Source of the DNA: Owenia fusiformis | Taxonomy: Eukaryota > Annelida > Polychaeta > Sabellida > Oweniidae | Assembly (NCBI GenBank): GCA_903813345.2 | Contig: CAIIXF020000008.1 | Location: 34,374,867 to 34,438,866, forward strand | DNA length: 64,000 nucleotides | Direction: 5' to 3' | Shown here: piece by piece, positions 22,681 to 35,139 of the stretch | Layout: the number at the start of each line of letters is the position of its first letter | How positions within the stretch are numbered: the stretch's first letter is position 1 | The notes under the pieces: generated by a model | Told to the model about the DNA's origin: nothing | The model's input: the letters and a program-made list of their open reading frames with translations, nothing else | Databases searched by the model: none | Position numbers and translations under genes: made by a program

Positions 22681-23490
22681 CTGAAATCAGATAAATACAA
22701 CATTAATATAATGGCAAGAACTTCCAACATATCTGGTGGTAAGGTGTATCATGCCCGTAGCCAGGGGGGGTTCGCAGGGTTCGGGCGAACCCCCCCCCCT
22801 GGCCAAAAATTCTTTCAAAATCATGCAGTTTTTGACCATTTTGAGCACTTCTCAAGTGATTTTAGCCTAATTTGGGCCAAAATTGTCAAATGTGAACCCC
22901 CCCTGGAATTTTTTGAAAATTGAACCCCCCTTGGCAAATCCTGGCTACGGGCCTGTGTATAGCATGCACCCCATACTACCACTGATCCATTTCAGGGCTG
23001 AAATCAGATAAATACAACATTAATATAATGGCAAGAACTTCAACATATCTGGAAGTAAGGTGTACAACATGCGCCCCATACTACCACTGATCCATTTCAG
23101 GGCTGAAATGAGATAAATACAACATTAATATAATGGCAAGAATTTCAACATATCTGGTGGTAAGGTGTACAGCATGCGCCCCATACTACCACTGATCCAT
23201 TTCAGGGCTGAAATCAGATAAATACAACATTAAAATAATGGCAAGAACTTCAAGATATCTGGTGGTAAGTGTATAGCATGCGCCCCATACTACCACTGAT
23301 CCATTTCAGGGCTGAAATGAGATAAATACAACATTAATATAATGGCAAGAACTTCAACATATCTGGTGGTAAGGTGTACAACATGCACCCCATACTACCA
23401 CTGATCCATTTCAGGGCTGAAATCAGATAAATACAACATTAATATAATGGCAAGAACTTCGCATATCTGGTGGTAAGGTGTATAGCATGC
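22681..23490 (-). repeat. 105-bp exon-derived array, copy 1 (about 7 units)
   Basis: Each unit contains the PSME4 splice acceptor (GATTTCAG), the exon start CCCTGAAATGGATCAG and the exon sequence to GAAGTTCTTGCC, then 32 bp of intron. One unit is broken by the MITE at 22750-22954. In the minus frame each unit runs into TAA just after the exon part. The array stands upstream of the real exon, so a transcript would meet the repeated acceptors first. Confidence 0.92.
22750..22954. mobile_element. CCCGTAGCC MITE, 205 bp, 6-bp target duplication
   Basis: Inserted in a unit of the exon-derived array. GTGTAT is duplicated at 22744-22749 and 22955-22960 and occurs once in every uninterrupted unit. 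The ends are CATGCCCGTAGCCAGG and TGGCTACGGGCCT. Same family as 8862-9066; the larger element at 7743 uses the same ends and the same 6-bp duplication length. Confidence 0.92.
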
Positions 23491-24835
23491 GCCAAAAATC
23501 AAGACAAATGATGGCATAATCAAGACATTGCATCAATTTATATTCCAGTGAATCATTTAAATTCAGGCACTTCATACCTACTACCTCTCCAAAAGTTTGT
23601 AAACTCCAGCTCCACTTATAGACCACAATCATGTTAAGCCTGCTTATATACATGTATAGCAATTTAAGGAAATCAGCATAGCTGTACGTCTCTTCTTACC
23701 CTTAGTCATTAATCAAGCAAACATTAAATTCAAAGAGTGCAGGCTTCAAAACCAAATCAAATGGGGAATCAGGGTTGTCAATCTTTCAAAGGTGTATCTT
23801 ATCTCAGAAGACTTTAACTTTTTGTCTGCTTGTCTTTCTAAATCTATTTTTCTTCGAAGTAACTCAGTAAATGATTAGTCCCCAACTTCCCCAAAATAAC
23901 ATAAGAATTTTTATGGGATGTAAGCTTTTTAAATATAACATCAAGACTGCCTACTAAATATGGTGGCAAACAGAAGTTTTCTTTTTTCTGTTGTATTTTC
24001 TCTATAACTCATAAGAAAATGTTGTTCACCCAAGTATTATAGATATTGAAATTGCATGAACATTCATCGAGGTTTTGGCTTGCATGACAACCAATTTCTA
24101 TGTGTACATATAACTTATGTGCTCTAAGTCTAAACTTGCAAATAGCCTGTGTATTATTTTCATTTTGGATATTTAAATAAATTTTTCTTTCAAATAATTT
24201 CTAAATTCTACATAAGTTCTCAAAACAGAGTATTTGAGTAGCTTTTGTCTATTGAGTGTTATAATTCTGATATAGTTCTTTAATAATTGTCTTGAAAAAA
24301 TAAAACGTGAAAGGGCAATTTAGCACTATTTATGGCGGAGTAATTCCTGTTGCTTCAAAGGAATATAAAACCTTCATGACCTCCTTATATTGATGTTTGT
24401 CAGGTAAATATAAAAAATTTGAATAGCAAACAAAAAGAATAATTCAGATTGCATTACTTTAACAGGTTGCTAACAAAACACTACACATAAAAAGGAAAGG
24501 AAATAAATCTGATCAGAAGAGATGACATTCTGAATTATATCAAATAATTTGTTGGTAAGACACTGATTTATTTCAACTACAGTGTACTTTTAATAATTAT
24601 CAAGAAATAAAGCTTCATGTATATCTAAATGTAGTTTAAAGCCAAAAAGAGGTCAAAATAATTTCTACTGCATCTTTTTTGAAGTGCTAAAGATATGGTA
24701 CACATGATGACTTATTTTATAGGTTCTATTAATGTTTATGTTTAGAATTATTGGAATTGAATATTTTAGCAATAGTGAATCACATGTGTACAGTTGATTA
24801 GTGGGACATTGTTCCTTTCTTACATTTTTATGACC
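23491..24835. other. Non-coding stretch upstream of copy 1
   Basis: I looked for upstream PSME4 exons on the minus strand and found none, so copy 1 appears to be a 3' partial duplicate. The sequence is AT-rich without recognisable repeats. The ORF at 23,423-23,662 is an array remnant. Confidence 0.6.
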
Positions 24836-24843
24836 TCAATAAT

Positions 24844-25194
24844 AAGAGGGGGAAACCCCCAGGGTTCAAAGATGACCTACCTCTATAATGTAAATCTGAA
24901 TTGAGATAACCTACCATCCTGATTGGTCCAAACAAACATGGTGGATTAAAAATTTTCTAATAATGCTTGAATAATACTATGTTAATTTTGGGCGTATGAA
25001 CAAATATCATAGCTTGTTATTTCACATGAAGATAAAGAAAGATGTAAGGAATATGCTTATATTGATTAAAAAAACATCACAACGATGTGCAATGTTCGAA
25101 AACCAACTAGAGAGAATTTGCGCAAACGAAGGTGGAACACAAGAGACGTAACATGTCTGTCATCTCTAAAGCTCTGGGGGTTTCCCTCCTCTTC
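24844..25194. mobile_element. MITE with 8-bp target duplication (hAT-like size)
   Basis: TCAATAAT is duplicated at 24836-24843 and 25195-25202. The roughly 30-bp ends share GGGAAACCCCCAG and GATGAC, inverted. 351 bp with no ORF. An 8-bp duplication suits hAT-type transposition, though the ends do not show the usual hAT CAG terminus, so the class is tentative. Confidence 0.88.
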
Positions 25195-25202
25195 TCAATA
25201 AT

Positions 25203-26160
25203 CTAAAATTTCTATATTCATGAAATTTCCAACAATGACTCACTCATCTACAAAATGTAAAAGGGGAAGCCCATTAATAAAATATTCATCTCAATCATAA
25301 GTCAAATTTAGGGAGGGGGTTGTAGGGGGGTATATAGCAAACGTTCAATATTACACCGAAAAATTGCAAATACCCCCTCCCATCAAATCCTGGGGGGAGG
25401 GGGAGGGAAGAATTATTTTTTTGTTGATTTTTTTTTTTGAATATGATCTATATTCATTTTTAGTATGTTATTTTCAGTGTAAAAAAACAATTTTCAAGAT
25501 TGCATCAGTATTTCTCATTGATATTTCATTATTAAAGCCTGACCAAGGGCGACGCCCACTTTATCAACATGTTAAATATACAAGTTAATGAGTCTTCTAT
25601 TATGAATAGGAAAATTACCTAATATGGCTGAATAAAACTGACAAGATTACTTATGTTAAGATAATAGATGCTGTAAGTAAGTCAATTTCACTGTTAAAGG
25701 CTTGTGAAAGGCCACACCCCTTTTAGATATAAAGATATAATAATATATAATTCACAATTAATGATACATAATTTTTAATGAGAGCACTTTGACTAATTGA
25801 TACAAGTTACCTCATTAAGTATCTTAACTGCAGTTCAAATATCCTATTTTGTGCATTTAAGCACTTCAACACTCTATTATCATTATCACTCACTTAGGTG
25901 CCATGTCCATTACAATCCCTGTCACACAAATACATAATATTGGCTTTAAAGCACTTGCATCTTTTTGTTGATCACTATTGTTTGCAGCTACATTTTACTA
26001 GCATTTGGCATGCATCTGAAGCTTGGGGCAATGTTTTCCATTCCGGCACATAAATCATTTTTCCAGCATTTGTGGTAATGGACACTGTGCCAAAAAGGCT
26101 ATATAGTAATAGAATCTCCTGTTAACTATGCTCTAATATCAACTGTCATAGTGTGAAATA
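25203..26160. other. Non-coding stretch
   Basis: AT-rich with a C/G-homopolymer zone at 25,310-25,415 (CCCCCTCCC / GGGGGAGGGGG, imperfectly inverted). No ORF beyond 74 codons and no recognisable domain. Confidence 0.55.
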
Positions 26161-27850
26161 TCTCCCGTATCTCCCGTGTTGTAGAGACACAACCTATACC
26201 AAGAGATTTGGCGGACAACTAGTATAGTTAGTACTATTTTCTACTCTACGAAATATGAGCTAATATAGGCTGCGTTATATATCTAGGGTAACAAATAGTT
26301 TGCCTACCACTCAATTGGACCTATAGAACCAGATATACCCGCCGATTCTATGGAAAACAGCTTCTTCTGGCCTATTTCAGGATATACTATTAAATCAGAG
26401 CTCTAAAAACAGGAGATACGCTAACTATACGAAATAACGTCATCATTTCTTATTTCTTTAACTTATCTGGCTTATTAATGATTGACAATGCACTGTCAGC
26501 GTTAAGTAATTAGACAGACAAAATAAAACTGATAGATTCACTTTATACACATTATTTAGCCAGATTTAGTATTAATAGAGGTGATTTTTATCTTGACACT
26601 TTTTTTAAAAAAAATTTTAAAAAAATATTATTTTCTAGTATTTTCAAATCTAAACCAAAAATATCAAATTACATTGTATTATTTGGGTTCTAAAAAATAT
26701 TATACGCGATTATAGCTTGATGTACAATCCATCTGGTTAATTACTTAACCAAACAAAACAAAGAATGTACAGTGTGGCAGTTAATAGGATCAACCGTTCT
26801 ACTGGCCTTCTCATCTCAATTATTTACAAATGTCACACATTATTTTGATTGTTCTATTTCTATTTCAAAAATATTTACAAAATAAATATTTTAGAAGAAA
26901 GAAAGAAATTTAACTTGATTTAAATTAATGTTAACAAAATGTTAAGAAAATAAATCAATTAAAAATCAAAAAATTAACTTTCCAATGAGTTAATCAATTC
27001 AATCCAAATTTTAACACAGTGTTAATCATAGAATGAGGGACAATATACAATCAAATAAATATAAAAAAAAACTTAATTTGCAAATTATTATTTTTGTGGA
27101 AATTAGAACAATCGGCTCTAGATATTAATCCATTAACTCTAACAAACGGATTAGTTATCAGTGAACAAAACTCATTTCATAAAAATTGAAAATAACTTAG
27201 GGATTAAAGTATTACTTCTATTGCTCTGACATCAATACATGTATGTGAATGGTGAAAATCTGCATGATTTTGAAAGAATTGTTGGCCAAGGGGAGGGAAT
27301 CGTAACTTGTTAAGTACGGGCCTGTTTAAAATGCGTAATGTATTTAGGTAAAATTTGAGCAGTTCTGTGTCAAGACTATTTTTGTGGTTTGCAAAGTGAA
27401 TACAGGTGGTTGTTTGTGCCTGTGTAAGAGGGGGCCTTAAATGTTGTTTGTTGTAAACTTAATGTGGCAGAGAAACAATGGAGTAAAAATGTCAGGAAAC
27501 CCATTGATTAAAAATTAGCTTTCCGTTGAGTCAATCAATTAAATCCAAATTTTAACACAATGTAAATCACTACATTAGGGACATTATGTAATCAAATAAT
27601 TATGAAAAACTTAGTTTTCAAATTATTTTTCGGTTAAAATTAGAACCATCGGCTGTAGAAATTAATCCATTAACTCTAACAAACAGATTATCTATCAGTG
27701 TGAACAAAACTCAAATCATAGAAATTAAATAACTTAGAACTGTTGGCTGTAGGAAATTAATCCATTACCACTAACAAATGGATTAGTTATCAGTGTTAAC
27801 GAAACTCATATTAAAGAAATTGAATAATTGGGGATTAAAGTTTTACTTAT

Positions 27851-28730
27851 TATGGACAATATCTGCTAGGATCGATAAGGCTAAATTGGGGGTTTTCAAC
27901 AGATTATGTAGATGCAAACATTTTATTACTAAAAAAGTCTTCATTTTAAGATTGGCAAGTTATTTGTCGAACAGGGAAACTTTTAAACAGAAAGGGTTTA
28001 TCAATGATCTATACAATCTGGCTGAAAAATATGAATATATACCAGACCAAATTCAACAATTCATCTGTAATGGCAAATATCTGATTAAGGAGAAGTGGAG
28101 ACTGCTTACTAAATCCCAAATTCATATTTTTGAGGAGAACAAATGGCAAGAAAGCTGCCAACAGAATGTCTCTTTGCAATATTTTCGTAACGTCCATACA
28201 AACCTCAGCCCAAGCATAATGTGGGAATTGGGTAGACAATTCCCAAAATGCACTTGGAATTTAGGCAATCTCATTCATTTATCCTTACCTAATGTATATG
28301 AAAAGAAGTGTAAAATGTGTGACACCATTATTATTACCAATGAGTTCATAATCGTGCATTACCTATTGCATTGCCAAAATACCAGAATTATCTGTGAGAG
28401 AGACGAACTTTTTAATTTACTAGTCTCAATTTTAGACATAGATACTGGTGTCAAGCTGTTTTCTGCTGACACACATGTTTTTATTGATGCCATACTAGGA
28501 AGTCAGGCAGATGTTCTCCAACAATTAGATGATGACACATTTTGTAATTTTTTACTAACTGTTGCAAATAAGCTGCAATTTGTGCAGCACTATTTCATGT
28601 AGATATAAATATTATTCTTACATTTCATGATTATTCTCTATTGTATAAAGTAACTGTATAATTGTAATTATTATGTTTGTTGCTCCGATTAATTTTCGGG
28701 AATAAAAGAAACAATAAACAATAAACAATA
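27851..28730 (+). mobile_element. 5'-truncated LINE, 3' end of ORF2
   Basis: A comparison with the unfilled copy at 30,230-30,300 places the left junction at 27,851 and the right at about 28,730; roughly 20 bp of target was lost. The 3' end is a short repeat tail (AATAAACAATAAACAAT). It belongs to the same family as the LINE at 42.85-48.56 kb. Confidence 0.88.
27853..28602 (+). pseudogene. LINE ORF2 C-terminal fragment with Cys/His motif
   Basis: About 250 codons from the LINE junction to a stop at 28,600. The segment ARIDKAKLGVFNRLC parallels EAQINKAKLSFLHRLC in the LINE at 47.6 kb. A CKMC...HYLLHC motif (C-x2-C-x13-H-x4-C) matches the C-terminal zinc knuckle of that family. The upstream ATG at 27,793 lies in the flanking repeat and is not native. 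Confidence 0.85.
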
Positions 28731-28737
28731 TGTCAGT

Positions 28738-29130
28738 ATGTTATTTACATCAGTTTGTTCTACCATGCTCCAATTTGCTCAAAGTGTAATCATCGATTTG
28801 TCAGATGAAACATTAGGAATTAATGTAAAATGTACCCGCTTCTTTATTTTCATTATCAAACAACTATACATACCGAATCTCGCACCTTTTGAATATATAT
28901 ATTTGGAAATGGAAAACAAAGAAAGGTTAATAAAACTAGCTGTAATAAAAAGAAATGGGCCAATTGACCTTTTGCGATCAGAATTCAGGAATTTTGTTTA
29001 TGGATACTGTTGTCACATATTTCGTCTTATTGGTATGACGTCATATAGAAATGATATTAGACATGATGGAATCACGAAATGGCGGACACGTGGCAGTTTT
29101 GAGCTAAAAATATTGTCGTTTCTTATATAA
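28738..29130 (+). other. Repeat-borne ORF, also at 30,203-30,568
   Basis: A 75-codon frame (QFAQSVIIDLSDETLGINVK, then TRFFIFIIKQ) is present in both direct repeats with almost no difference. It has no recognised domain and is closed differently in each copy, by the MITE here and by a stop at 30,566. It is most likely a repeat passenger rather than a gene. Confidence 0.3.
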
Positions 29131-29489
29131 AAACCATGGGTCGGATATTTACCAGGTATGCCTATTTGACTAGATCATGAGTTTGTCTATATATATGCGA
29201 AGTTTGGGTGAAATTCATACTAAACATCGATGCCTATAAGCGCCCCCCGTTTTTGTCAAAATCGGGGGGCGCTAAACCGCTATCTAAATCATGTCAGTAA
29301 GACCTTAGACTTGGTATGTGCTTAGCATGAATGTTGATCTAGTCAAATAGAACGCTTTCGTGAAAAATAAATCAATAAAGCACGAAATATAGAAGATAAT
29401 CTCTCAAAATCAAGCATCTAAAGCTGGGTGACCTAATTGTGACGTCACTAAAAGACAGAATCCATTCGGTGATCGCAAATCATCAATTG
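28961..29489. mobile_element. CAATTG MITE with central hairpin, copy A
   Basis: The sister repeat at 30,513-30,518 has one CAATTG; here it is present on both sides of about 517 bp. The ends share TTTGCGATCA inverted. At about 29,239-29,273 is a hairpin with an 11-bp GC stem (AGCGCCCCCCG / CGGGGGGCGCT). Two TGACGTCA palindromes lie near the two ends. It also interrupts the ORF that runs through both sister repeats. Confidence 0.9.
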
Positions 29490-31575
29490 TAGTAGAGACA
29501 AATGTATTACATCATGGACTAATCTGTTGTTTATATCCCTGGTTTATATCTCAGATATTTATATTGAAAACAGAAAAAATAAATTGTAAAATGTGAGAGA
29601 ATTCAAGTTTTAATTTTGTTTTAGCATGGCTTAACACCACTTGCATCATGCAAACTTAATGCATGTTTCCTAATTTATTATCAGAGATTTGTCAGAAGAA
29701 ATCGGAGCAATACATCCAATATATTACAGGCTCGTAATAAGTTTCAGCCCAGAGGATCAATTTTCAAAACATACCAACGGGTCACAATTGATCATTTTGG
29801 CCCAAAATCACTTAACAGTGCTCAGATTGGTAAAACTATGTAAGATTTTGACAGAGAAACAATTGAGTTAAATTGTGAGGAAACCCAATGGAGTAAAAAT
29901 GTGAGGAAACCCATTGATTAAAAATTAACTTTCCGTTGAGTCAATCAATTAAATCCAAATTTTAACACAATGTTAATCATAACATAAGGGACATTATACA
30001 ATCAAATAATTATGAAAAACTTAATTTGCAAATTATTTTTCGGTTGAAATTAGAAACATCGGCTGTTGAAATTAATCCATTAACTCTAACAAACAGATTA
30101 TCTATCAGTGTGAACAAAACTCAAATCATAGAAATTAAATAACTTAGAACTGTTGGCTGTAGGAAATTAATCCATTACCACTAACAAATGGATTAGTTAT
30201 CAGTGTTAACGAAACTCATATTAAAGAAATTGAATAATTGGGGATTAAAGTTTTACTTATCATATTGCTCTGACATACTGTATGTCAGTATGTTATTTAC
30301 ATCAGTTTGTTCTACCATGCTCCAATTTGCTCAAAGTGTAATCATCGATTTGTCAGATGAAACATTAGGAATTAATGTAAAATGTACCCGCTTCTTTATT
30401 TTCATTATCAAACAACTATACATACCGAATCTCGCACCTTTTGAATATATATATTTGGAAATGGAAAACAAAGAAAGGTTAATAAAACTAGCTGTAATAA
30501 AAAGAAATGGGCCAATTGTAGTAGAGACAAATGTATTACATCATGGACTAATCTGTTGTAATAATTAGGGATTAAAGTTTGACTTATTATATTGCTCTGG
30601 AATGTCAATACATTATGTGAATGGTGAAAAACTACGTGATTTTGAAAGAATTGTTGGCCACGGGAGGGGGGTCTTTAGGTATGGGTCTGTATAAAATGCA
30701 TAATGTGTTTATTGAATATTGAGCAGTTCTGTGTCATGACTGTTGTTTTGGTTGGCAAAGTGAATGGTTGTTTGTACCTGTGTTAGAGGGGGATTTAAAT
30801 GTTGTTTGTATAAACTTAATGTGACAGAGAAACAATGGAATAAAAATTTGGAAAACAAATTAATTAAAAATTCAAAAATTAACTTTACAATGATTTAATT
30901 GATTGAATCAAAAATTTAACACAATGTTAATCGTAACATGAGGGACATTATACAATCAAATATATATGAAAAAACTTATTTTGCAAATTATTTTTGTGGA
31001 ATTAAGAGCAATCAGCTGTAGAGATTAATCTATTAACCCTAACATACGGATTAATTATTGAATAACAAATTATTATTAACAGTACAGTATGTACCGAAGA
31101 TTGCTGTACATTACTTAAAACCTAAGTGCTAAAATTACAGTTCTTTATTTTATTAACATTAAACTTTGTTGATAAACAAGAGATAAAGAATATGGTTCAG
31201 ATTCTCCCTATTTGTTTATTTAATGACTTAACTACCGGAGTAATTGTTAATAAGCCAGATAAGTGATGTTACCTAATTAGCGTTGCGAATAATGAGACTC
31301 GATGTCCGATATTGTATGAATAGTAAAGTATAGTCAGTGTTTTAAGAGTATAGATAGAAGATGTATAATATAGTTAGCAAATCTCCTGATTACCACGGGT
31401 ATAATATGGGACCTATTCTGTGGCATACCATCAAATAGTTAAGTAGAACTGGTTCGATACGCAAATTTGTCCCTATCAGAGATATCATATCCAACTATAT
31501 TTTGGGGGATTCTAGAGATATACAAACTATTTGTCCAAATCTCTTGAAATAAAACGAGAGATACCGCACATTTTG

Positions 31576-32200
31576 CACAGTGGGATTCCCAACTCAATTT
31601 TGAGAGTGAAGCGAGGACTGACATAGGTATAATTGTCTGGACCAAACTTATGCAACTTATGGTGGGATGTTCTCAATTTGAGCTGTTTTCTTTGTGAACA
31701 TTTCTTGTCTTGCAGCATTTACAGTTGTTTCATTGTTGTCTCTGTTGTATAAAATCACAACAAAATGTGCAGTGATTGGCATAACTTTGGCTTACTTATT
31801 GGGATCTTCAGCCAAAGTTTTAAGTGCATTTGTCAACTCGGATAAGTAATCCAATGTTTCTATGGTGTTGTTTTTAATTTACCATGGAATCCGGATATAG
31901 TGTCTGAACCTGTGGGGGCATGAAATAAGGGGAGACACATAGTCCTACCATGTCAAAGTGCAGCTGCCATTTCATGTGAGATATCTCTAATTTTTTACTT
32001 TTCCCAAAGCTATCCATTTTTGAACTTTGAGTTCTGATGATATACTGACTGTGAGACAGACAATATCAGTCTACTGTTCTAATCATCAATGTGTTCTACC
32101 CAGACTTTACTGCACGGTGGATGTGCTTATTCATGTGTTGATGGGGAAATGTCTTGAATGGGCATCGGGGGATATGATAATACATCTTACAATACATTGT
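31576..32200. other. Non-coding stretch
   Basis: Nothing recognisable. The ORF at 32,027-32,215 (+) has no domain. Confidence 0.5.
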
Positions 32201-32584
32201 TTACATCATCTCTAATAAATTCCAATTTGATGGTAACATTTCATCTACCTTTCGGCACTTAATTAGTTGTTTTAATTGTTCCATTTTGAGATAAAGAGGG
32301 TGGGAAGGATTGGTTTTCACGTTTGAAGAACTCCTCAAGATGACTGTCTCTATTCTGACATGCAATGAACAGTCTTGAAAAGAGAGAACAATCATTTTTT
32401 TCAATGCTGTTTCCTTGGTAACATTCACTTTTGTTTTCCGTTCCTTAAATATTACAAAATTGTTTCTTTTTATATAGATAGTGTCTGTTATTTGTTTAGA
32501 TTTGTCATCCAGTTTTTCTTTAGTGTACAATTTGTACTGATCCTGGCCACTTTGCTCCATTTCCCAAAGATGACCCAGGTTCAC
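32201..32584 (-). CDS. Unrecognised minus-strand ORF
   Basis: 127 codons, lysine-rich, starting MNLGHLWEMEQSGQDQYKLY, with no signal peptide or membrane segment and no family I know. It could be an exon of a minus-strand gene that also includes 34,323-34,600 and the fragment at 35,549-35,734, but no splice chain is proven. Length and composition are only slightly better than chance for this AT-rich sequence. Confidence 0.25.
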   Translation of the reverse strand: MNLGHLWEMEQSGQDQYKLYTKEKLDDKSKQITDTIYIKRNNFVIFKERKTKVNVTKETALKKMIVLSFQDCSLHVRIETVILRSSSNVKTNPSHPLYLKMEQLKQLIKCRKVDEMLPSNWNLLEMM

Positions 32585-32817
32585 AAGCAGAATGTTGATT
32601 TATGATTATTCTCTACAAGTTTGGATCGATTAACTTAAATAGTGTTACCTTCATTTAGAAATGATGATGTTGACCTGATGTTAAACTGAAATAAACACCA
32701 TCTCCACAATTTTACTTTGCGCATCTGCTGCCCTGAGAGACCTCATGCTCATGATAGTGCACGTAATCATGTCCTGCAATTTGATTTTACATCGTATACT
32801 GATGGGCGTGATTTAAA

Positions 32818-34045
32818 CTAGATAATGGCAACTCCACGGAGTAGCAAATCCCAACGAACAAAATATCAATTACCAAATTCCAATCAATTATACTCATTAC
32901 TTTGGTTAAAATTGAAAAATTTAGATTTTAGAATTGCGAATTCCTGCAAAGCAGCCATTTTGAATTTTCTGAGGTACAAATCTGAAAAATAATACCATAA
33001 TTGTGATCTACTCCAAAATTCCTTCAATTTGAGTATTATATAGCCATACATTGAAGGGATCGAAAAATTGTTGCGAAATCGTACATTAGACGGCCATTTT
33101 GAATTTTACGAGGCTCGAATCAGAAAAAAGATACAATATTTGCAATCTACTCTTAATTGCCTTTCATTTGAGTATAATAAAGCTAAACTTCAGAAAGATC
33201 TAAAAATTAGCGAAAATTTCTGTTTTCCTGACCCCCCATACACGGCCCCTGGGGGTCAGGATGAAAAACATAGAATATATGTGAAATAGATAGATGTTGC
33301 GAATATACTACCAAAATTTCAAACAATAATATTAATTACTATGGTTTAGAATGAAAAATTTATGATTTTTGCGAAAAAGTCCCGTCATTTTTAAAGCGGC
33401 GGCCATCTTGAAAAAATCCATTTTGAATTTTCTGAGGTACAAATCTGAAAAATAATACCATAATTGTTATCAACTCCAAAATTCCTTCAATTTGAGTATT
33501 ATATAGCCATACGTTGAAGGGATCGAAAAATTATTGCGAAATCGTACATTAGACGGCCATTTTGAATTTACGAGACTCGAATCAGAAAAGAGATACAATA
33601 TTTGCATTCTACTCTTAATTGCCTTTCATTTGAGTATAATAAAGTTATACTTCAGAAAGATCTAAAAATTAGCAAAAATTTCTGTTTTCCTGACCCCCCA
33701 TACACGGCCCCTGGGGGTTAGGATGAAAAACACGGAATATATGTGAAATAGATAGATGTTGCCAATATACTACCAAAATTTCAAACAATAATATTAATTA
33801 CTTTGGTTTAGAATGAAAAATTTATGATTTTTGTGAAAAAGTCCCATCATTTTTAAAGCGGCAGCCATCTTGAAAAATTTTTTTTTGCGTAAAACTATTC
33901 ATCAATATATATCTTTCCAATAAATATGAAGAAAATCCGTCAACTAATATTTGAGTTATCTTCCGGACGGACGGACGGACTGACGGACTGACGGACGGAC
34001 GGAGGGCTTCACTATATCCCTACCGAACTTCGTTCGTTGGGATAA
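32818..34045. mobile_element. Dispersed element with ATCCCAACGAAC inverted ends
   Basis: Starts near ACTAGATAATGGCAACTCC with ATCCCAACGAAC at 32,849, and ends with the inverse GTTCGTTGGGAT at about 34,032. Inside is a tandem duplication of about 470 bp (32,930-33,395 and 33,405-33,865; core TTTTGAATTTTCTGAGGTAC) and a GGACGGACGGAC simple repeat at 33,963-34,003. Related copies are at 36,372-37,095 and fragments at 15.8 and 50.5 kb. No transposase. Confidence 0.75.
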
Positions 34046-34322
34046 TAAATTATGTTCATGAGTACGAAAGAATATGATAGTATTATGGGAACTACTCACT
34101 TCTTCTGGACTGACATTGAGGATACAATATCTTTGTTGTCTAATGAGTACAAGTCATTTGAAGTCTCCAGAAAGGATTTCCCATCTATTCTATGGTTTCT
34201 GATAATAGTTTCACATTATCTTTGAATCTTTGTTGTATGCTTATACTTTGTTCATGATTAGATAGGTCTTCATCTTGATCATTATTTATATTGTTCTCAA
34301 ATTCATGATCAGTCTGACAAAT

Positions 34323-34600
34323 TCAGGGCCCCCAACCATCCAATAGAGTTGTCTGGTTGTCAAAGAGCCCCACTGCTCCACCGTTTGATTTATCTAGACT
34401 GTTATTCTGCTTGTGAAGCTGGTCAGTAGCACTAGCAATGGCTAAAAAGCTCCATCTTGGTAACAGTGAAGTGGCCTTTTGTGAAGGCTTCCTAGACTTC
34501 TGGATGTATTTGTTATAGTTGTAGCATATTCCTAATGTGAACTGGTACTCATCAAGCATATTGACAAGGTCAAAAAACGAAAAACCAGGTGGTACGCTTG
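34323..34600 (-). CDS. Unrecognised minus-strand exon-like ORF
   Basis: An open frame containing VPPGFSFFDLVNMLDEYQF and KATSLLPRWSFLAIASATDQ. Its apparent N-terminus (from 34,652) lies inside the MITE at 34,602-35,130, so the MITE interrupted it or supplied a start. Composition looks protein-like, but I do not recognise the family and no splice acceptor is clear. Confidence 0.3.
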
Positions 34601-34601
34601 C

Positions 34602-35130
34602 TAATTGATGATTTGCGATCACCGAATGGATTCTGTCTTTTAGTGACGTCACAATTAGGTCACCCAGCTTTAGATGCTTGATTTTGAGAGATTATCTTCT
34701 ATATTTCGTGCTTTATTGATTTATTTTTCACGAAAGCGTTCTATTTGACTAGATCAACATTCATGCTAAGCACATACCAAGTCTAAGGTCTTACTGACAT
34801 GATTTAGATAGCGGTTTAGCGCCCCCCGATTTTGACAAAAACGGGGGGCGCTTATAGGCATCGATGTTTAGTATGAATTTCACCCAAACTTCGCATATAT
34901 ATAGACATACTCATGATCTAGTCAAATAGGCATACCTGGTAAATATCCGACCCATGGTTTTTATATAAGAAACGACAATATTTTTACCTCAAAACTGCCA
35001 CGTGTCCGCCATTTCGTGATTCCATCATGTCTAATATCATTTCTATATGACGTCATACCAATAAGACGAAATACGTGACAACAGTATCCATAAACAAAAT
35101 TCCTGAATTCTGATCGCAAAAGGTCAATTG
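34602..35130. mobile_element. CAATTG MITE, copy B (inverted relative to copy A)
   Basis: Nearly identical to 28,961-29,489 in reverse orientation, including the GC hairpin and both TGACGTCA sites. The ends are AATTGATGATTTGCGATCA and, inverted, CAATTGACCTTTTGCGATCA. The high identity suggests recent movement. The two copies form an inverted pair about 5.1 kb apart. Confidence 0.9.
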
Positions 35131-35139
35131 ACTAGAGAT

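Larger units (their letters stand above)
5908..23490. repeat. Segmental duplication, copy 1
   Basis: From CCAAACTCAAACAAGCAATA at about 5908 this region is collinear with 51,739-64,000, and the homology ends inside the 105-bp exon-derived array near 23,490. Both copies carry four PSME4 coding exons and their 3' flank. Copy 1 is longer because of insertions missing from copy 2: 7743-9169, about 9315-9736, 9793-10299, 12618-13591, the block from about 14,650 to 20,440, and 22750-22954. It lacks three insertions found in copy 2. The copies are close enough to align by eye, with scattered substitutions and small indels. Confidence 0.93.
26930..31065. repeat. Direct repeats inside the 5.4-kb element
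   Basis: At least four related units carry AATCCATTAACTCTAACAAA and TTGATTAAAAATTAACTTTCC. The closest pair is 27,480-29,530 and 29,889-30,556. The first member of that pair is longer only because of the LINE (27,851-28,730) and MITE (28,961-29,489). The outer units share TTTTGAAAGAATTGTTGGCCA near 27,270 and 30,640. Confidence 0.85.
26160..31575. mobile_element. Probable large TIR element, 5.4 kb, with nested insertions
   Basis: About 330 bp at the left (26,160-26,490) matches, inverted and with divergence, about 340 bp at the right (31,235-31,575). Shared blocks include AACTTATCTGGCTTATTAA, GGAGAT..GCTAACTATA and AAGAGATTTGG. Between them are AT-rich direct repeats, a truncated LINE and a MITE. 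No transposase ORF is visible, so it is either non-autonomous or an inverted duplication flanking repeats. The exact termini and target duplication were not resolved. Confidence 0.55.
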
